Assembly: GCF_010092425.1 (NCBI RefSeq)
Contig: NZ_CP048030.1
Location: 868,001-932,000, forward strand
Length of the DNA stretch: 64,000 nt
Direction of reading: 5' to 3'
From: Sinimarinibacterium sp. NLF-5-8
Lineage (GTDB): Bacteria; Pseudomonadota; Gammaproteobacteria; Nevskiales; Nevskiaceae
Shown here in pieces: positions 9,463-18,129 of the stretch (within the stretch, counting starts at the first letter, position 1; each line of letters begins with the position of its first letter). Below the pieces are notes generated by a model. The model was not told where the DNA came from, did not search any database, and saw only the letters and a list, made by a program, of their open reading frames with translations. Made by a program: the position numbers and the translations under genes.

Positions 9463-10217
9463 TTCAGGTCTCTCATGTTGCTGTCGGGCGCAGCGGTGGT
9501 GCCGGGTGAGGGCACCAGATCGCCCTGTGTACGGGTTTGCCCGGATGACCCCGAAGATTGAAAAGTGCCCAGTGCCTGAGCCGGGTAGGGCTCGCCGATC
9601 CGGAACAAAAACTTCAGCGTATCCATGTCCTTGAGCCGTAATGTCAGCTCAACCGCCAGCGGTGGCGGGGTCAGAGCGAGCTGAGTGCGATCGGTGATGT
9701 TGTCCGGCCACTGGTTTTTCCATTCACGCTGATCGTTCATGAATCGCCACTGCACCGATTCGACTCCATCGAGCAGCACGGTCTCGACCATTTTGCTGTC
9801 CTGTGCGCGATCAAGCACTCGCCATGACAAGCGCACCAGCTTGCCTTGCTCGGAGCGATAGGCAATCCGTTCCATGCTGCTGCGCGGCAGATTGAGCGGA
9901 TTGCTCCAGCCGCCGCGCGTCAATTCCAGATAACCATTTTCACCCGAATACAGTGCCGGCTGAGGGTCGCCAAAGCCATCCCGGATAGGGCGAAAACGAG
10001 CCTGCTGCACATCGTTGCGCAGGCGCAAATACGCTTTTTGCAGGTCGGTGATGCGTGTTTGTGCTTCTTCGACCTGCGCGCGGGTTTTGAGTACCGAATT
10101 CAGGCCGCCATAGGCCATCAGGGAAAAAATCGCAAAAATCGCCATCACCACGACCAGCTCCAGCAAGGTGAAACCGTGGCAAGCCGCAGAGCGTTGAAGG
10201 CGCATGGTCGAGGGCAT
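9459..10217 (-). CDS. gspJ: Type II secretion minor pseudopilin GspJ
   Basis: Minor pseudopilin of the tip complex. The prepilin signature HGFTLLELVVVMAIFAIFSL gives a leader ending in Gly. Two ATGs are possible: 10217 (4 bases after the gspI stop, chosen for coupling, 252 residues) or 10205 (leader MRLQRSAACHG). Neither has a good ribosome-binding site. The frame stays open further upstream to 10571, but that extension overlaps gspI completely and is not part of the protein. The rest is a beta-rich globular domain with the typical RNDVQQARFRPIRDG segment. The C-terminal tail is Gly/Ser/Thr-rich. Confidence 0.92.
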   Translation of the reverse strand: MPSTMRLQRSAACHGFTLLELVVVMAIFAIFSLMAYGGLNSVLKTRAQVEEAQTRITDLQKAYLRLRNDVQQARFRPIRDGFGDPQPALYSGENGYLELTRGGWSNPLNLPRSSMERIAYRSEQGKLVRLSWRVLDRAQDSKMVETVLLDGVESVQWRFMNDQREWKNQWPDNITDRTQLALTPPPLAVELTLRLKDMDTLKFLFRIGEPYPAQALGTFQSSGSSGQTRTQGDLVPSPGTTAAPDSNMRDLN

Positions 10218-10221
10218 TGGT

Positions 10222-10620
10222 TTAGCGTGCGTACGGCAAAAATGCCGACAGACTGGCGGCAGCGCCGGCCTTGGGGTTTTTCTGGCCGGGGGCCATAACC
10301 CGGATATTGACCCGGCGCAGGCGTTCGTCCTGGGTGTTGAGCACTTCAGCCTGCCACAGCCATTGGCTGCCGCCCATGCTGACCGTGCCATCGGATTTGC
10401 CCAGATCCGGCCAGGTTTGCTGCAATTGCAGTTCGGTGAGCCGGTTGTGGGCCACCCACAGCGCGACCGTGCGCTGGCGCAGGTATGCGGCGTTATCGGC
10501 GTAACGTGCCATGCCCGAGAGGATGGCCGACATGGCAATGGCCAGAATGGCCACGGCAACCAGCATCTCAACCAGCGTAAAGCCGCGCGCGCGAAGGGCG
10601 GCTGGCTTTTTCAGTGCCAT
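10222..10620 (-). CDS. gspI: Type II secretion minor pseudopilin GspI
   Basis: Minor pseudopilin that initiates the GspI-J-K tip complex. 132 residues with the prepilin signature ARGFTLVEMLVAVAILAIAM after a 13-residue basic leader, so cleavage is expected after Gly13 by the prepilin peptidase, which is not in this window. The small C-terminal domain has the conserved WVAHNRLTELQL segment. It overlaps gspH by 10 bases. Confidence 0.94.
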   Translation of the reverse strand: MALKKPAALRARGFTLVEMLVAVAILAIAMSAILSGMARYADNAAYLRQRTVALWVAHNRLTELQLQQTWPDLGKSDGTVSMGGSQWLWQAEVLNTQDERLRRVNIRVMAPGQKNPKAGAAASLSAFLPYAR

Positions 10621-11255
10621 CGGTCATCCTCCAGGCGCTGGCGTTCGAGTCGCCCGACCAGATCGCCGCTGATGCGGTAGTAGGTGGTCAGTCCGGGGGC
10701 GCGCACATCGAGCGTAAATGGCGTCAACTCGCCGCTGGACAGCACCATCACCTGTGGCTCGATCACGGCCTTGGGCTTGCTGGCCGCTGCGTTGTTGGAA
10801 GTCGGCGGAGCCTGTGAATCGTCATCAACGTTCTGGGCGGGCGGGACGGGATGATCGTCCACACGCAGTGTCAGCGTCAGCGGCTCGGCAATTGCGCGCG
10901 CGCGCAGCGGTCCTTCAGGCAGAAAAATCCAGCGTCCCTCATCACTGAGGCCGAGAAACTGATAATGCGTATCGGTATAACGAAAGCCGATTTCCCAGCC
11001 CTTGATCTCGGCTTCTTCCTGCGCCAGCTTGAAAAGCTCGATCAGTCGCCGCGATTCGGTATCCAGGGTGTCCTCAAGGGTATGGTTGCCGACGCCCAGT
11101 GATGCAAACGTCAGCAAAATGCCGATGATCAGCACCACCACCATCATTTCAATCAGGGTGAAACCGCGCGGTAAGTGCACGGTGCTGGGCGTGGACATCG
11201 GCGCGTGCGCGCCGCCAATCGACGCAGCAACGGCGGGGCGCGCGCGCAGGGACAT
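10611..11255 (-). CDS. gspH: Type II secretion minor pseudopilin GspH
   Basis: Minor pseudopilin linking the tip to the GspG shaft. Signature RGFTLIEMMVVVLIIGILLT. The start was put at the ATG at 11255, which shares one base with the gspG stop (TGATG) and gives 214 residues with a 32-residue leader. The ATG at 11198 (MSTPSTVHLPRG leader, 195 residues) gives a more normal 12-residue leader and is a real alternative; neither has a strong ribosome-binding site. The globular part contains the GspH-typical RRLIELFKLAQEEAEIKG and WEIGFRYTDTHYQFLGL. A Pro/Asn/Ala-rich insertion (about residues 150-165) is unusual for the family. Confidence 0.9.
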   Translation of the reverse strand: MSLRARPAVAASIGGAHAPMSTPSTVHLPRGFTLIEMMVVVLIIGILLTFASLGVGNHTLEDTLDTESRRLIELFKLAQEEAEIKGWEIGFRYTDTHYQFLGLSDEGRWIFLPEGPLRARAIAEPLTLTLRVDDHPVPPAQNVDDDSQAPPTSNNAAASKPKAVIEPQVMVLSSGELTPFTLDVRAPGLTTYYRISGDLVGRLERQRLEDDRWH

Positions 11256-11737
11256 CAGTTTTCCGACCAGTTTCCGATATCCGCTGCCGCGCCTTCGCCG
11301 CCAGGCTGGTTGTCGGCACCGAGTGAGAACAGGTCGAACTCTCCGCGTGTTCCGGGATTCAGGTATTGATAAGGATTCCCCCACGGATCCTTGGGCAGGC
11401 TTTTGATGTAGCCGCCGGTACGGTAGTTGCGGGGTTCCGGATCGCCGGAAGGCTTGTTCACCAGTGCTTCCAGGCCCTGCTGGGTGCTGGGATAGACGTA
11501 GTTATCCAGTTTGTACATATTCAACTGGGTTTCGAGCACGCGGATGTCCTGCTTCGCTTTGGTGATGCGGGCGTCATCCGGGCGGCTCATGATGTTGGGC
11601 ACGACAACGGCTGCCAGAATCCCCAGAATCACGACCACAACCATGATTTCGATCAGGGTAAAGCCGCGTTGCAAAGACAAGGGGCGCGCCATTGCGGTGG
11701 CGCTGACGGACGAGGGATGGATATCGGTGGCAATCAT
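11255..11737 (-). CDS. gspG: Type II secretion major pseudopilin GspG
   Basis: Main shaft subunit of the type II secretion pseudopilus. Signature [20 protein letters not shown] followed by the conserved [20 protein letters not shown] and the C-terminal Ca-binding loop region ([20 protein letters not shown]). The ATG at 11737 gives 160 residues with a 25-residue leader. The ATG at 11692 ([10 protein letters not shown]) gives 145 residues, closer to typical GspG. It is the first gene of the leftward gspG-N block. The operon promoter must lie in the 72 bases shared with the divergent rhombosortase gene or inside the start of this frame. Confidence 0.95.
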   Translation of the reverse strand: MIATDIHPSSVSATAMARPLSLQRGFTLIEIMVVVVILGILAAVVVPNIMSRPDDARITKAKQDIRVLETQLNMYKLDNYVYPSTQQGLEALVNKPSGDPEPRNYRTGGYIKSLPKDPWGNPYQYLNPGTRGEFDLFSLGADNQPGGEGAAADIGNWSEN

Positions 11738-11809
11738 GAGAACAGGATTCGGTTGGAAGCAAAAAGGGGCTGAATCTGCGCGTATGGCCGCAAATTTGCA
11801 GGGGCGCGG

Positions 11810-12433
11810 ATGATAACAGAGTCGATTTTGCGCACCTGGGTTCCGTGGCGTATTCCGCTGCTGCTGATCGGGCTGATGCTGGCGCTGGATTTTTTGGGCG
11901 GAGCAGTCGTGCAGCACGCGCTGGCATGGGATCGTCAGGCCATTGCGGCAGGACAATGGTGGCGGTTATGGACCGGGCATCTGGTTCATCTGAGCCATTA
12001 CCATCTGCTGCTCAATGTAGCCGGCCTGCTGGTACTGGGGCTGCTCTGTCCGCAGCCGCTGCCGGCGCTGGTCTGGCTGCGGCGCCTGCTGGTGCTGGGG
12101 CTGGGCGTCGGCATCGGGCTGTTGTGGGCGGTGCCATCGCTGCGCTGGTACGTTGGCATGTCCGGCGTCATCCACGGGCTGTTCGTTCTTGGACTGGCAC
12201 CGCAAATACGCCGCGGCGACGGTATTGCCATTGTCTGTGGCCTGTATCTGGTGGGAAAAGTCGGCTGGGAACTTTATGCGGGCGCGCCTTTATCCGATGA
12301 AGCGGCCATTGGTGGCCGCGTCATCACCGAAGCGCATGCGCTGGGGGTGCTGAGCGCATTGGGCTATGGCCTGGTATTCGGCAGTTTTAGAGACGCGCCG
12401 GAAACGGTACATTCTGCGCCCCGATCGACCTGA
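11810..12433 (+). CDS. rrtA: Rhombosortase (rhomboid-family intramembrane serine protease)
   Basis: Predicted intramembrane protease of the rhombosortase subfamily, believed to cleave C-terminal GlyGly-CTERM anchors of proteins passing through type II secretion. 207 residues with about six hydrophobic segments. The subfamily pattern is visible: [20 protein letters not shown] with the His-rich segment around residues 55-65, the catalytic Ser motif [10 protein letters not shown] near residue 115, and a later His (EAHALG) that could complete a Ser-His dyad. The C-terminal 20 residues are polar and variable. It is divergent from gspG with only 72 bases between, which fits a link to type II secretion. 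No GlyGly-CTERM substrate is encoded in this window. Confidence 0.82.
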   Translation: MITESILRTWVPWRIPLLLIGLMLALDFLGGAVVQHALAWDRQAIAAGQWWRLWTGHLVHLSHYHLLLNVAGLLVLGLLCPQPLPALVWLRRLLVLGLGVGIGLLWAVPSLRWYVGMSGVIHGLFVLGLAPQIRRGDGIAIVCGLYLVGKVGWELYAGAPLSDEAAIGGRVITEAHALGVLSALGYGLVFGSFRDAPETVHSAPRST

Positions 12434-12498
12434 GGCGACGAAAAATCGACGTCACAGGCTCACCTCACCCATCCAGATGAAGGCGGCATGAAATCACG

Positions 12499-13437
12499 AT
12501 GAATTACGCAATGATGTTTCCCGGGCAGGGATCACAGACGGTCGGCATGCTCGGCGAGTGGGCGTCTGCCACGATTGACCAGACCTTTGAGCAAGCCTCC
12601 GATGTTCTCGGTTGGGACATGGCCACGCTGGTGCGCCAGGGGCCGGCCGAAGAATTGAATCGCACCGAACGCACGCAGCCGGTGATGCTTGCAGCCAGCA
12701 TTGCGCTGTGGCGCGTATGGCAACAGCAGGGAGTGCCGCAGCCGAGCCTGCTCGCCGGGCACAGCCTGGGCGAGTACAGCGCACTGGTGGCCGCAGAGAG
12801 CTTGCGCTTTGAGGACGCGCTCAAGCTGGTGGAGTTGCGCGGACAGCTGATGCAGTCTGCGGTTCCCGAAGGCACGGGGGGCATGGCCGCGGTGATCGGA
12901 CTCGATGATGCACAGGTTGCTGCGCTGTGTGCGGCTTACCCCGGTGCCGGGGTGCTGGAGCCGGCCAATTACAACTCACCGGGTCAGGTGGTCGTCGCCG
13001 GTGCGCGCGCTGCGGTGGACTGGGTGCTGGAAAACGCCAAGGCGCATGGCGCGCGCATGGCGGTGGCGGTGGCGATGTCGGTGCCGTCGCATTGCTCACT
13101 GATGCGCCAGGCGGCGCAGCAACTCGACGAACGCCTGCAATCCTTATCCGTCGAGGCACCCAAAATCCCGGTGATTCACAATCTTGATGCGTGCAGCGGC
13201 CGCGATGCCCAAGGCATCCGCGATGCGTTGCGTGAACAGCTTTACCGTCCGGTGCTGTGGACAGCCTCGGTCGAACGTCTGGGCGTGCAAGGCATTGAAA
13301 TGGCGCTTGAGTGCGGTCCCGGAAAAGTGCTGTGCGGGCTGGTCAAACGCATCAACAAACAACTGCCGACCGTCGCTTTGGAAGATCCGGCCGGCATGGA
13401 AAAGGCTCAGGCTTTGATGCGCGCGGCGGCCGTATGA
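12499..13437 (+). CDS. fabD: Malonyl-CoA:ACP transacylase
   Basis: Transfers malonyl from CoA to acyl carrier protein for fatty-acid synthesis. 312 residues, full length. Seen: N-terminal FPGQGSQ, nucleophile motif GHSLGEYSALVAA (Ser near residue 93), the substrate-binding Arg in LRGQLMQ, and the catalytic His in SVPSHCSLM. It leads a fab cluster that lacks the plsX and fabH genes usually found immediately upstream; here the upstream neighbour is the rhombosortase, 65 bases away. A plausible ribosome-binding site is weak (AAGG about 18 bases upstream). Confidence 0.97.
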   Translation: MNYAMMFPGQGSQTVGMLGEWASATIDQTFEQASDVLGWDMATLVRQGPAEELNRTERTQPVMLAASIALWRVWQQQGVPQPSLLAGHSLGEYSALVAAESLRFEDALKLVELRGQLMQSAVPEGTGGMAAVIGLDDAQVAALCAAYPGAGVLEPANYNSPGQVVVAGARAAVDWVLENAKAHGARMAVAVAMSVPSHCSLMRQAAQQLDERLQSLSVEAPKIPVIHNLDACSGRDAQGIRDALREQLYRPVLWTASVERLGVQGIEMALECGPGKVLCGLVKRINKQLPTVALEDPAGMEKAQALMRAAAV

Positions 13438-13500
13438 GCAGTGCTATGCTCACCACTTTGCGCCGACAGATTTGGCCTGTGACAACGGACTTGAAACGCT

Positions 13501-14241
13501 ATGAATGACAACGCACTTCTATTGCGCGGGCAAACCGCATTGGTCACCGGCGCCAGCCGTGGCATCGGTCGGGCGATTGCACTGCGTCTGGCGCAGCAGG
13601 GCGCGCAGGTGATTGGGACGGCAACCTCGGTGACAGGCGCCCAAAGCATTGACGAGGCATTACAAAGCCATGGGGGACAAGGACGTGTGCTGGATGTACG
13701 CAGCGCCGAATCCATCCATGAACTGCTCACCGGGCTGGGGACGCTGTCGATTCTGGTCAACAATGCCGGCGTCACGCGCGATACCCTGTTGCTGCGCATG
13801 AAAGACGAAGACTGGAACGAGGTCATCGAAACCGACCTGACTTCTGTTTTTCGCCTGTCGCGGGCAGCGCTCAAGGGCATGATGAAGGCGCGCTACGGCC
13901 GCATCGTCAGCATCGGCTCGGTGGTGGGGCACATGGGGAACCCCGGACAAGCCAATTACTGCGCAGCCAAAGCCGGACTGATTGGATTCAGCAAGTCATT
14001 GGCCCAAGAAATTGGCTCGCGTGGCGTTACGGTCAATGTGGTTGCGCCGGGCTTCATCGAGACCGATATGACGCGCGCGCTGAGCGAGGACGCGCGCGCG
14101 GGCTTATTGAGTCGCGTGCCAACGCAGCGCCTTGGTTTACCAGAAGATATTGCCGCTGCAGTGGCCTTTCTGGTCTCCCCGGAAGCGGGTTACATCACTG
14201 GTGAAACCCTGCATGTCAACGGCGGCCTGAACATGGCCTGA
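13501..14241 (+). CDS. fabG: 3-oxoacyl-ACP reductase
   Basis: NADPH-dependent reduction of 3-ketoacyl-ACP in each elongation round. 246 residues, normal FabG/SDR length. Seen: the nucleotide-binding TGASRGIGRAIA near residue 17, NNAG near 85, catalytic Ser in SIGSVVG, the YxxxK dyad in YCAAKAG, and the C-terminal GETLHVNGGLNMA. Its neighbours fabD, acpP and fabF confirm the role in fatty-acid synthesis rather than as a generic dehydrogenase. It is followed by a 146-base gap holding a hairpin before acpP. Confidence 0.97.
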   Translation: MNDNALLLRGQTALVTGASRGIGRAIALRLAQQGAQVIGTATSVTGAQSIDEALQSHGGQGRVLDVRSAESIHELLTGLGTLSILVNNAGVTRDTLLLRMKDEDWNEVIETDLTSVFRLSRAALKGMMKARYGRIVSIGSVVGHMGNPGQANYCAAKAGLIGFSKSLAQEIGSRGVTVNVVAPGFIETDMTRALSEDARAGLLSRVPTQRLGLPEDIAAAVAFLVSPEAGYITGETLHVNGGLNMA

Positions 14242-14326
14242 AGTGCCCTGCCGAGCATATTCTGAAGTGCCTGTCAACGGCCTTAAACACTTGTATTGCA
14301 AAATAAAACACGTTCTACTTTCCCCC

Positions 14327-14358
14327 CCGGCGGGTTCATTTACAATACGCCGGTTTTT
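14327..14358 (+). terminator. Hairpin with T-tract between fabG and acpP (possible partial terminator)
   Basis: CCGGCG (14327-14332) pairs with CGCCGG (14348-14353) around a 15-base loop, followed by five T residues. It lies 86 bases past fabG and 30 bases before acpP. The large loop makes it weaker than a standard terminator. The loop contains TTTACAATA, which could also serve as a -10 element for a separate acpP promoter, though no good -35 was found. Confidence 0.4.
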
Positions 14359-14387
14359 ACACACCAAAGCAAATAGCGGAGTTACGC

Positions 14388-14630
14388 ATGAGTACGCTTG
14401 AAGAGAAGGTCAAAAAGATCATTGCTGAACAGCTGTCGGTCAGCGAGGATCAGATCACACCCACGGCCTCCTTCGTTGAAGATCTGGGTGCCGATTCCCT
14501 CGACACCGTTGAGCTGGTGATGGCGCTCGAAGAAGAATTCGAAATCGACATCCCCGACGAAGAAGCCGAGAAAATTGTGACCTTCCAGGACGTTCTGACC
14601 TACATCAAGGCGCACACCAACCAGGCTTGA
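14388..14630 (+). CDS. acpP: Acyl carrier protein
   Basis: Small acidic carrier that holds growing acyl chains on a phosphopantetheine arm. 80 residues, rich in Glu/Asp. The attachment motif [18 protein letters not shown] is intact, with the modified Ser near residue 37. A good ribosome-binding site (CGGAG, 7 bases before the ATG) fits the high expression expected of AcpP. It lies between fabG and fabF as in most gammaproteobacteria. Confidence 0.98.
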   Translation: MSTLEEKVKKIIAEQLSVSEDQITPTASFVEDLGADSLDTVELVMALEEEFEIDIPDEEAEKIVTFQDVLTYIKAHTNQA

Positions 14631-14687
14631 TCGGCCCGGTTTGCGCTTGACCTCTTTTCATCTGGCCTGACAAAACAAGGATATTCA

Positions 14688-15929
14688 ATGAGCCGTAGGC
14701 GTGTCGTCGTAACCGGTCTTGGGATCGTATCCCCCGTGGGTAACGATCTGGTCACAGCCTGGGACAATATTCTTGCCGGGCGCTCGGGGATCGGGCCGAT
14801 CGATCAATACGATGTATCGGCTTTTTCCACTCGCTTTGCAGGGCTCGTCCGTGACTTCAATGCCGAAGACTGGATGGGCGTCAAAGAGGTCAAGCGCACT
14901 GACTCATTCATCCATTACGGTGTTGCCGCCGCCAAACAGGCGGTACGCGATGCCGGATTGGAAATCACCGATGCCAACCGCGAACGGATCGGCATCTGTG
15001 TCGGTTCCGGCATTGGCGGTATCGGCACCATCGAATCCGAGTGCGGCAAGCTCCATGCGGGCGGCCCACGCAAGGTATCCCCATTTTTTGTGCCGGCTTC
15101 GATCATCAACATGATCTCCGGCTACATTTCCATTGACCTGGGTATCACCGGCCCCAACTTTGCAGTGGTTTCAGCCTGTACCACGGCCACCCACAGCATC
15201 GGTCTTGGCGCGCGCCTGATCCAGTCGGGCGACGCCGATATCTACATTGCCGGCGGTGGTGAAGCCGGCTCGGCGCCTGCAGGCATGGCCGGCTTCTGTC
15301 AGGCGCGCGCGCTTTCGACGCGCAACGATGATCCCCAGCGTGCCAGCCGCCCTTGGGATCGGGATCGTGACGGTTTTGTGCTGGGTGATGGCGCCGGGGT
15401 CGTCGTCCTCGAAGAATATGAAGCTGCGAAAAAGCGCGGCGCCAAGATCTACGGTGAAGTGATCGGCTTTGGCATGTCCAGCGATGCCTATCACATCACG
15501 CTGCCGCCGGAAGGCGGCGCAGGCGCGCGCCTGTGCATGCAAAATGCACTGCGCGATGCCGGCCTGAATCCCGAACAGATTGATTACATCAACGCCCACG
15601 GCACCTCCACGCCAGCGGGCGACATTGCCGAAACCCAGGCGATCAAAGGGGCCTTGGGCGAGTCCGCAAAAAAAGTCGCCGTGAGCTCGACCAAATCCAT
15701 GACCGGACACCTGCTGGGCGCTGCGGGCGGGATCGAGGCGATCTTCTGTCTGCTGGCACTGCGCGATCAGGTCTTGCCGCCGACGATCAATCTGGACAAT
15801 CCCGGCGAAGGCTGTGATCTGGATTACGTCGCGCACACGGCGCGGCAAGCCAAAATTGATGTGGCGATGTCCAACTCTTTTGGCTTTGGCGGCACCAACG
15901 GCACGCTGATTCTGCGCCGTATCGACTGA
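14688..15929 (+). CDS. fabF: 3-oxoacyl-ACP synthase II
   Basis: Condensing enzyme of fatty-acid elongation, important for cis-vaccenate and temperature adaptation. 413 residues. Seen: [16 protein letters not shown] at the N-terminus, nucleophile Cys in [11 protein letters not shown] (near residue 164), the two catalytic His in [11 protein letters not shown] and [15 protein letters not shown], and the C-terminal [18 protein letters not shown] lies 8 bases before the ATG. It is followed at 33 bases by pabB. Confidence 0.97.
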   Translation: MSRRRVVVTGLGIVSPVGNDLVTAWDNILAGRSGIGPIDQYDVSAFSTRFAGLVRDFNAEDWMGVKEVKRTDSFIHYGVAAAKQAVRDAGLEITDANRERIGICVGSGIGGIGTIESECGKLHAGGPRKVSPFFVPASIINMISGYISIDLGITGPNFAVVSACTTATHSIGLGARLIQSGDADIYIAGGGEAGSAPAGMAGFCQARALSTRNDDPQRASRPWDRDRDGFVLGDGAGVVVLEEYEAAKKRGAKIYGEVIGFGMSSDAYHITLPPEGGAGARLCMQNALRDAGLNPEQIDYINAHGTSTPAGDIAETQAIKGALGESAKKVAVSSTKSMTGHLLGAAGGIEAIFCLLALRDQVLPPTINLDNPGEGCDLDYVAHTARQAKIDVAMSNSFGFGGTNGTLILRRID

Positions 15930-15962
15930 TTTGCCCGTCATCATCTTTTCGGAAAATCTGCG

Positions 15963-17324
15963 GTGATCTGGCGCACTTGCGTGGATGCCGACATCGACCT
16001 GCTGGCCGTCCACGAAGCGGCGCCGCAGCGATATCCATTCTTGCTGCAAAGTGCTGCCGCGCATCCGCAATCGGGGCGCTGGGACGTGCTGTTCGCGGAT
16101 CCCGGCGAGGCTCTGCTGGGGGATGCAGACGGTGTGCGCGGCCCCGGCGTGCAATCTGCGGATGACAACTTCTTCACGGCACTTGACCGCTGGCTGGTGC
16201 AGGAACCGTGGTTGCCGGTACAGGACGATATTCCACTGATCGGCGGCTGGTTCATCCTGCTCGGCTACGAGGCCGCACGCTGGGTCGAAGGGGGGCTTGA
16301 TCTGCCGTTGTCACCGCATCCCTTGCCGGATGCTCTGGCGGTGCGCTGCCGCAGTGTGATGATTTTTGATCGCCTGCAAAGGCGCCTGCATTGTGTTTCC
16401 GAGGTTGGCGATGCGGCGTGCAAGCGCCTGCACGCTGATGCGCAGGCGGTGCGGGGTGTGGCCGCTTCTGGCGGCGCGGCGCGCGCGCGCGTCGATGCCC
16501 GGATCAGCGAACAGGCGCCGCAGCATTTTCTGCAAGGCGCTGCGCGCGTGCTGGATTACATCCGCTCTGGCGACAGCTACCAGATCAACCTGTCGCGCGC
16601 CTGGGATGCCGAGTTGAATGTCGCGCTGACGCCCGCCCAGCTCTATCGCCAATTGCGTCAGGCCAACCCGGCACCGTTTGCGGGCCTGGCCTGCTGGGGT
16701 GAAGCGGCGGTGATCAGCTCCTCACCTGAACGCCTGCTCAAGCTTGAACATCGGCGGGCCCAGACCCGCCCCATTGCCGGAACCCGTCGCCGGGGCGACA
16801 GCGAGGCCGAAGACCAGACTTTGCGCGCCACCCTGATCAGCAACGTCAAAGAACGTGCCGAACACGTCATGCTGATCGACCTCGAACGCAATGACCTGGG
16901 GCGGGTCTGCGTGCCCGGCAGCGTGCGTGTGGATGAATTGATGACGCTGGAAAGTTATGCCCATGTGCATCACATCGTCTCCAACGTGTGCGGCGATCTG
17001 CGCAGTGATGTGGGCATCGGTGCGGCGCTGCGCGCAGTGTTTCCGGGGGGCACCATCACCGGCTGTCCCAAAGTCCGGTCGATGCAGATCATTGCCGAGC
17101 TCGAAGGTGAAGGGCGGGGCGCTTATACCGGCAGCATGGGGTACATCTCGCGCGATCAGCGAATGGACAGCAATATCCTGATTCGTTCGATGGTGCTCAC
17201 GTCCGGGCATGCACGCCTGCGCGCAGGCGCGGGCATCGTGGCGGATTCCAATCCCGAATTCGAGCTGGCAGAAACGCGCACCAAGGCGCGCGGACTGCTG
17301 CTGGCACTGTCTGCCCATGACTGA
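15963..17324 (+). CDS. pabB: Aminodeoxychorismate synthase component I (PabB-like)
   Basis: Aminates chorismate to 4-amino-4-deoxychorismate for folate synthesis, with glutamine amidotransferase PabA supplied from elsewhere. 453 residues from a GTG start with CGGAAAA upstream. The C-terminal chorismate-binding domain shows SSSPERLL, RNDLGRV, the ADC-synthase-type FPGGTITGCPKVRSM, and AGAGIVADS. The conserved PIKGT of E. coli PabB, whose Lys attacks chorismate, reads PIAGT here, as in anthranilate synthase TrpE. Overlap with pabC (8 bases) and the FPGGTITG motif still favour PabB over TrpE. Whether the Ala changes the mechanism is unknown. Confidence 0.87.
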   Translation: MIWRTCVDADIDLLAVHEAAPQRYPFLLQSAAAHPQSGRWDVLFADPGEALLGDADGVRGPGVQSADDNFFTALDRWLVQEPWLPVQDDIPLIGGWFILLGYEAARWVEGGLDLPLSPHPLPDALAVRCRSVMIFDRLQRRLHCVSEVGDAACKRLHADAQAVRGVAASGGAARARVDARISEQAPQHFLQGAARVLDYIRSGDSYQINLSRAWDAELNVALTPAQLYRQLRQANPAPFAGLACWGEAAVISSSPERLLKLEHRRAQTRPIAGTRRRGDSEAEDQTLRATLISNVKERAEHVMLIDLERNDLGRVCVPGSVRVDELMTLESYAHVHHIVSNVCGDLRSDVGIGAALRAVFPGGTITGCPKVRSMQIIAELEGEGRGAYTGSMGYISRDQRMDSNILIRSMVLTSGHARLRAGAGIVADSNPEFELAETRTKARGLLLALSAHD

Positions 17325-18129
17325 GTCCACCGTGCTGCACAGTCGCGCCCTGCACTATGGCGACGGGGTGTTTCGCACCATTCTGGTCGCAAACGGCGTG
17401 CTGGTGGATGAAGCCTTGCACTGGCAAAAACTCGCAGAGGATTGCGCCGTGCTGGCGATTGACCCGCCCGATGTGCAAGTCCTTCACGCCGCTGTGCGCG
17501 CGCGCGTTGCCGAAGCGCCGGAGGGTATTCTCAAGGTCATCGTTGCCCGTCGCAGTACCGGGCGGGGCTACGCGCCACAGACTCACGCCTGCGACTACTG
17601 GCTGCTGTACAGCACCCCTGCCAAACCCGACCTGGCGGCCTATCGGACCGGCATTTGCGCTGAATTCAGTCCGGTGGTGCTCAGCGAGCAGCCCCTGCTG
17701 GCCGGGATCAAGCATCTGAACCGGCTTGATCAGGTTCTGGCGTCACGCAATGGGTCGCCGGCGATCCAGGAGCGATTGATGTGCGATCGCGCGGGGCAGG
17801 TCGTTTGTGGCACCCGCAGCAATCTGTTCATCGTCGATAATGGCGTACTCAAAACCCCGCCACTCGACCATTGCGGGGTCGCCGGTATCATGCGCAGCAA
17901 AGTGTTGGCGCTGGCCTCCGGACTTGGCATTGCAGTGGTGATGACCCCACTCAAGCGTGAGGATCTGCAGCAGGCGGAAGAAGTGCTGGTCACCAACGCG
18001 GTACAAGGGATCTGGCCGGTACAGCGGCTGGATCAATGGTCTTACCGCGCGCCCGGCAAGATCACGCAAAAACTGATGGGCGCGCTTGCACACCCGTGGG
18101 TCAACCGAGCTTTTGAATGCGCTTTTTGA
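17317..18129 (+). CDS. pabC: Aminodeoxychorismate lyase
   Basis: PLP-dependent lyase giving 4-aminobenzoate and pyruvate from aminodeoxychorismate. The ATG at 17317 (MTESTVLHSRALHYGDGVFR) was chosen because fold-IV homology starts there; 270 residues. An upstream in-frame ATG at 17209 lies deep inside pabB. Seen: DGVFRT near the N-terminus, the PLP Lys in GIKHLNRLDQVL, and the phosphate-binding GTRSNLFI and GVAGIMRSKV. It overlaps pabB by 8 bases and mltG by 13, so folate-precursor genes and mltG are co-translated. Confidence 0.94.
   Translation: MTESTVLHSRALHYGDGVFRTILVANGVLVDEALHWQKLAEDCAVLAIDPPDVQVLHAAVRARVAEAPEGILKVIVARRSTGRGYAPQTHACDYWLLYSTPAKPDLAAYRTGICAEFSPVVLSEQPLLAGIKHLNRLDQVLASRNGSPAIQERLMCDRAGQVVCGTRSNLFIVDNGVLKTPPLDHCGVAGIMRSKVLALASGLGIAVVMTPLKREDLQQAEEVLVTNAVQGIWPVQRLDQWSYRAPGKITQKLMGALAHPWVNRAFECAF

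Noticed and set aside
10218-10571. Upstream extension of the gspJ frame
   Set aside because: It lies completely inside gspI in another frame, and the prepilin leader begins only at 10217/10205.
16311-16652. Small antisense frame in pabB considered as a toxin/regulator
   Set aside because: Arg/His-rich translation without motifs, no ribosome-binding site; typical shadow.
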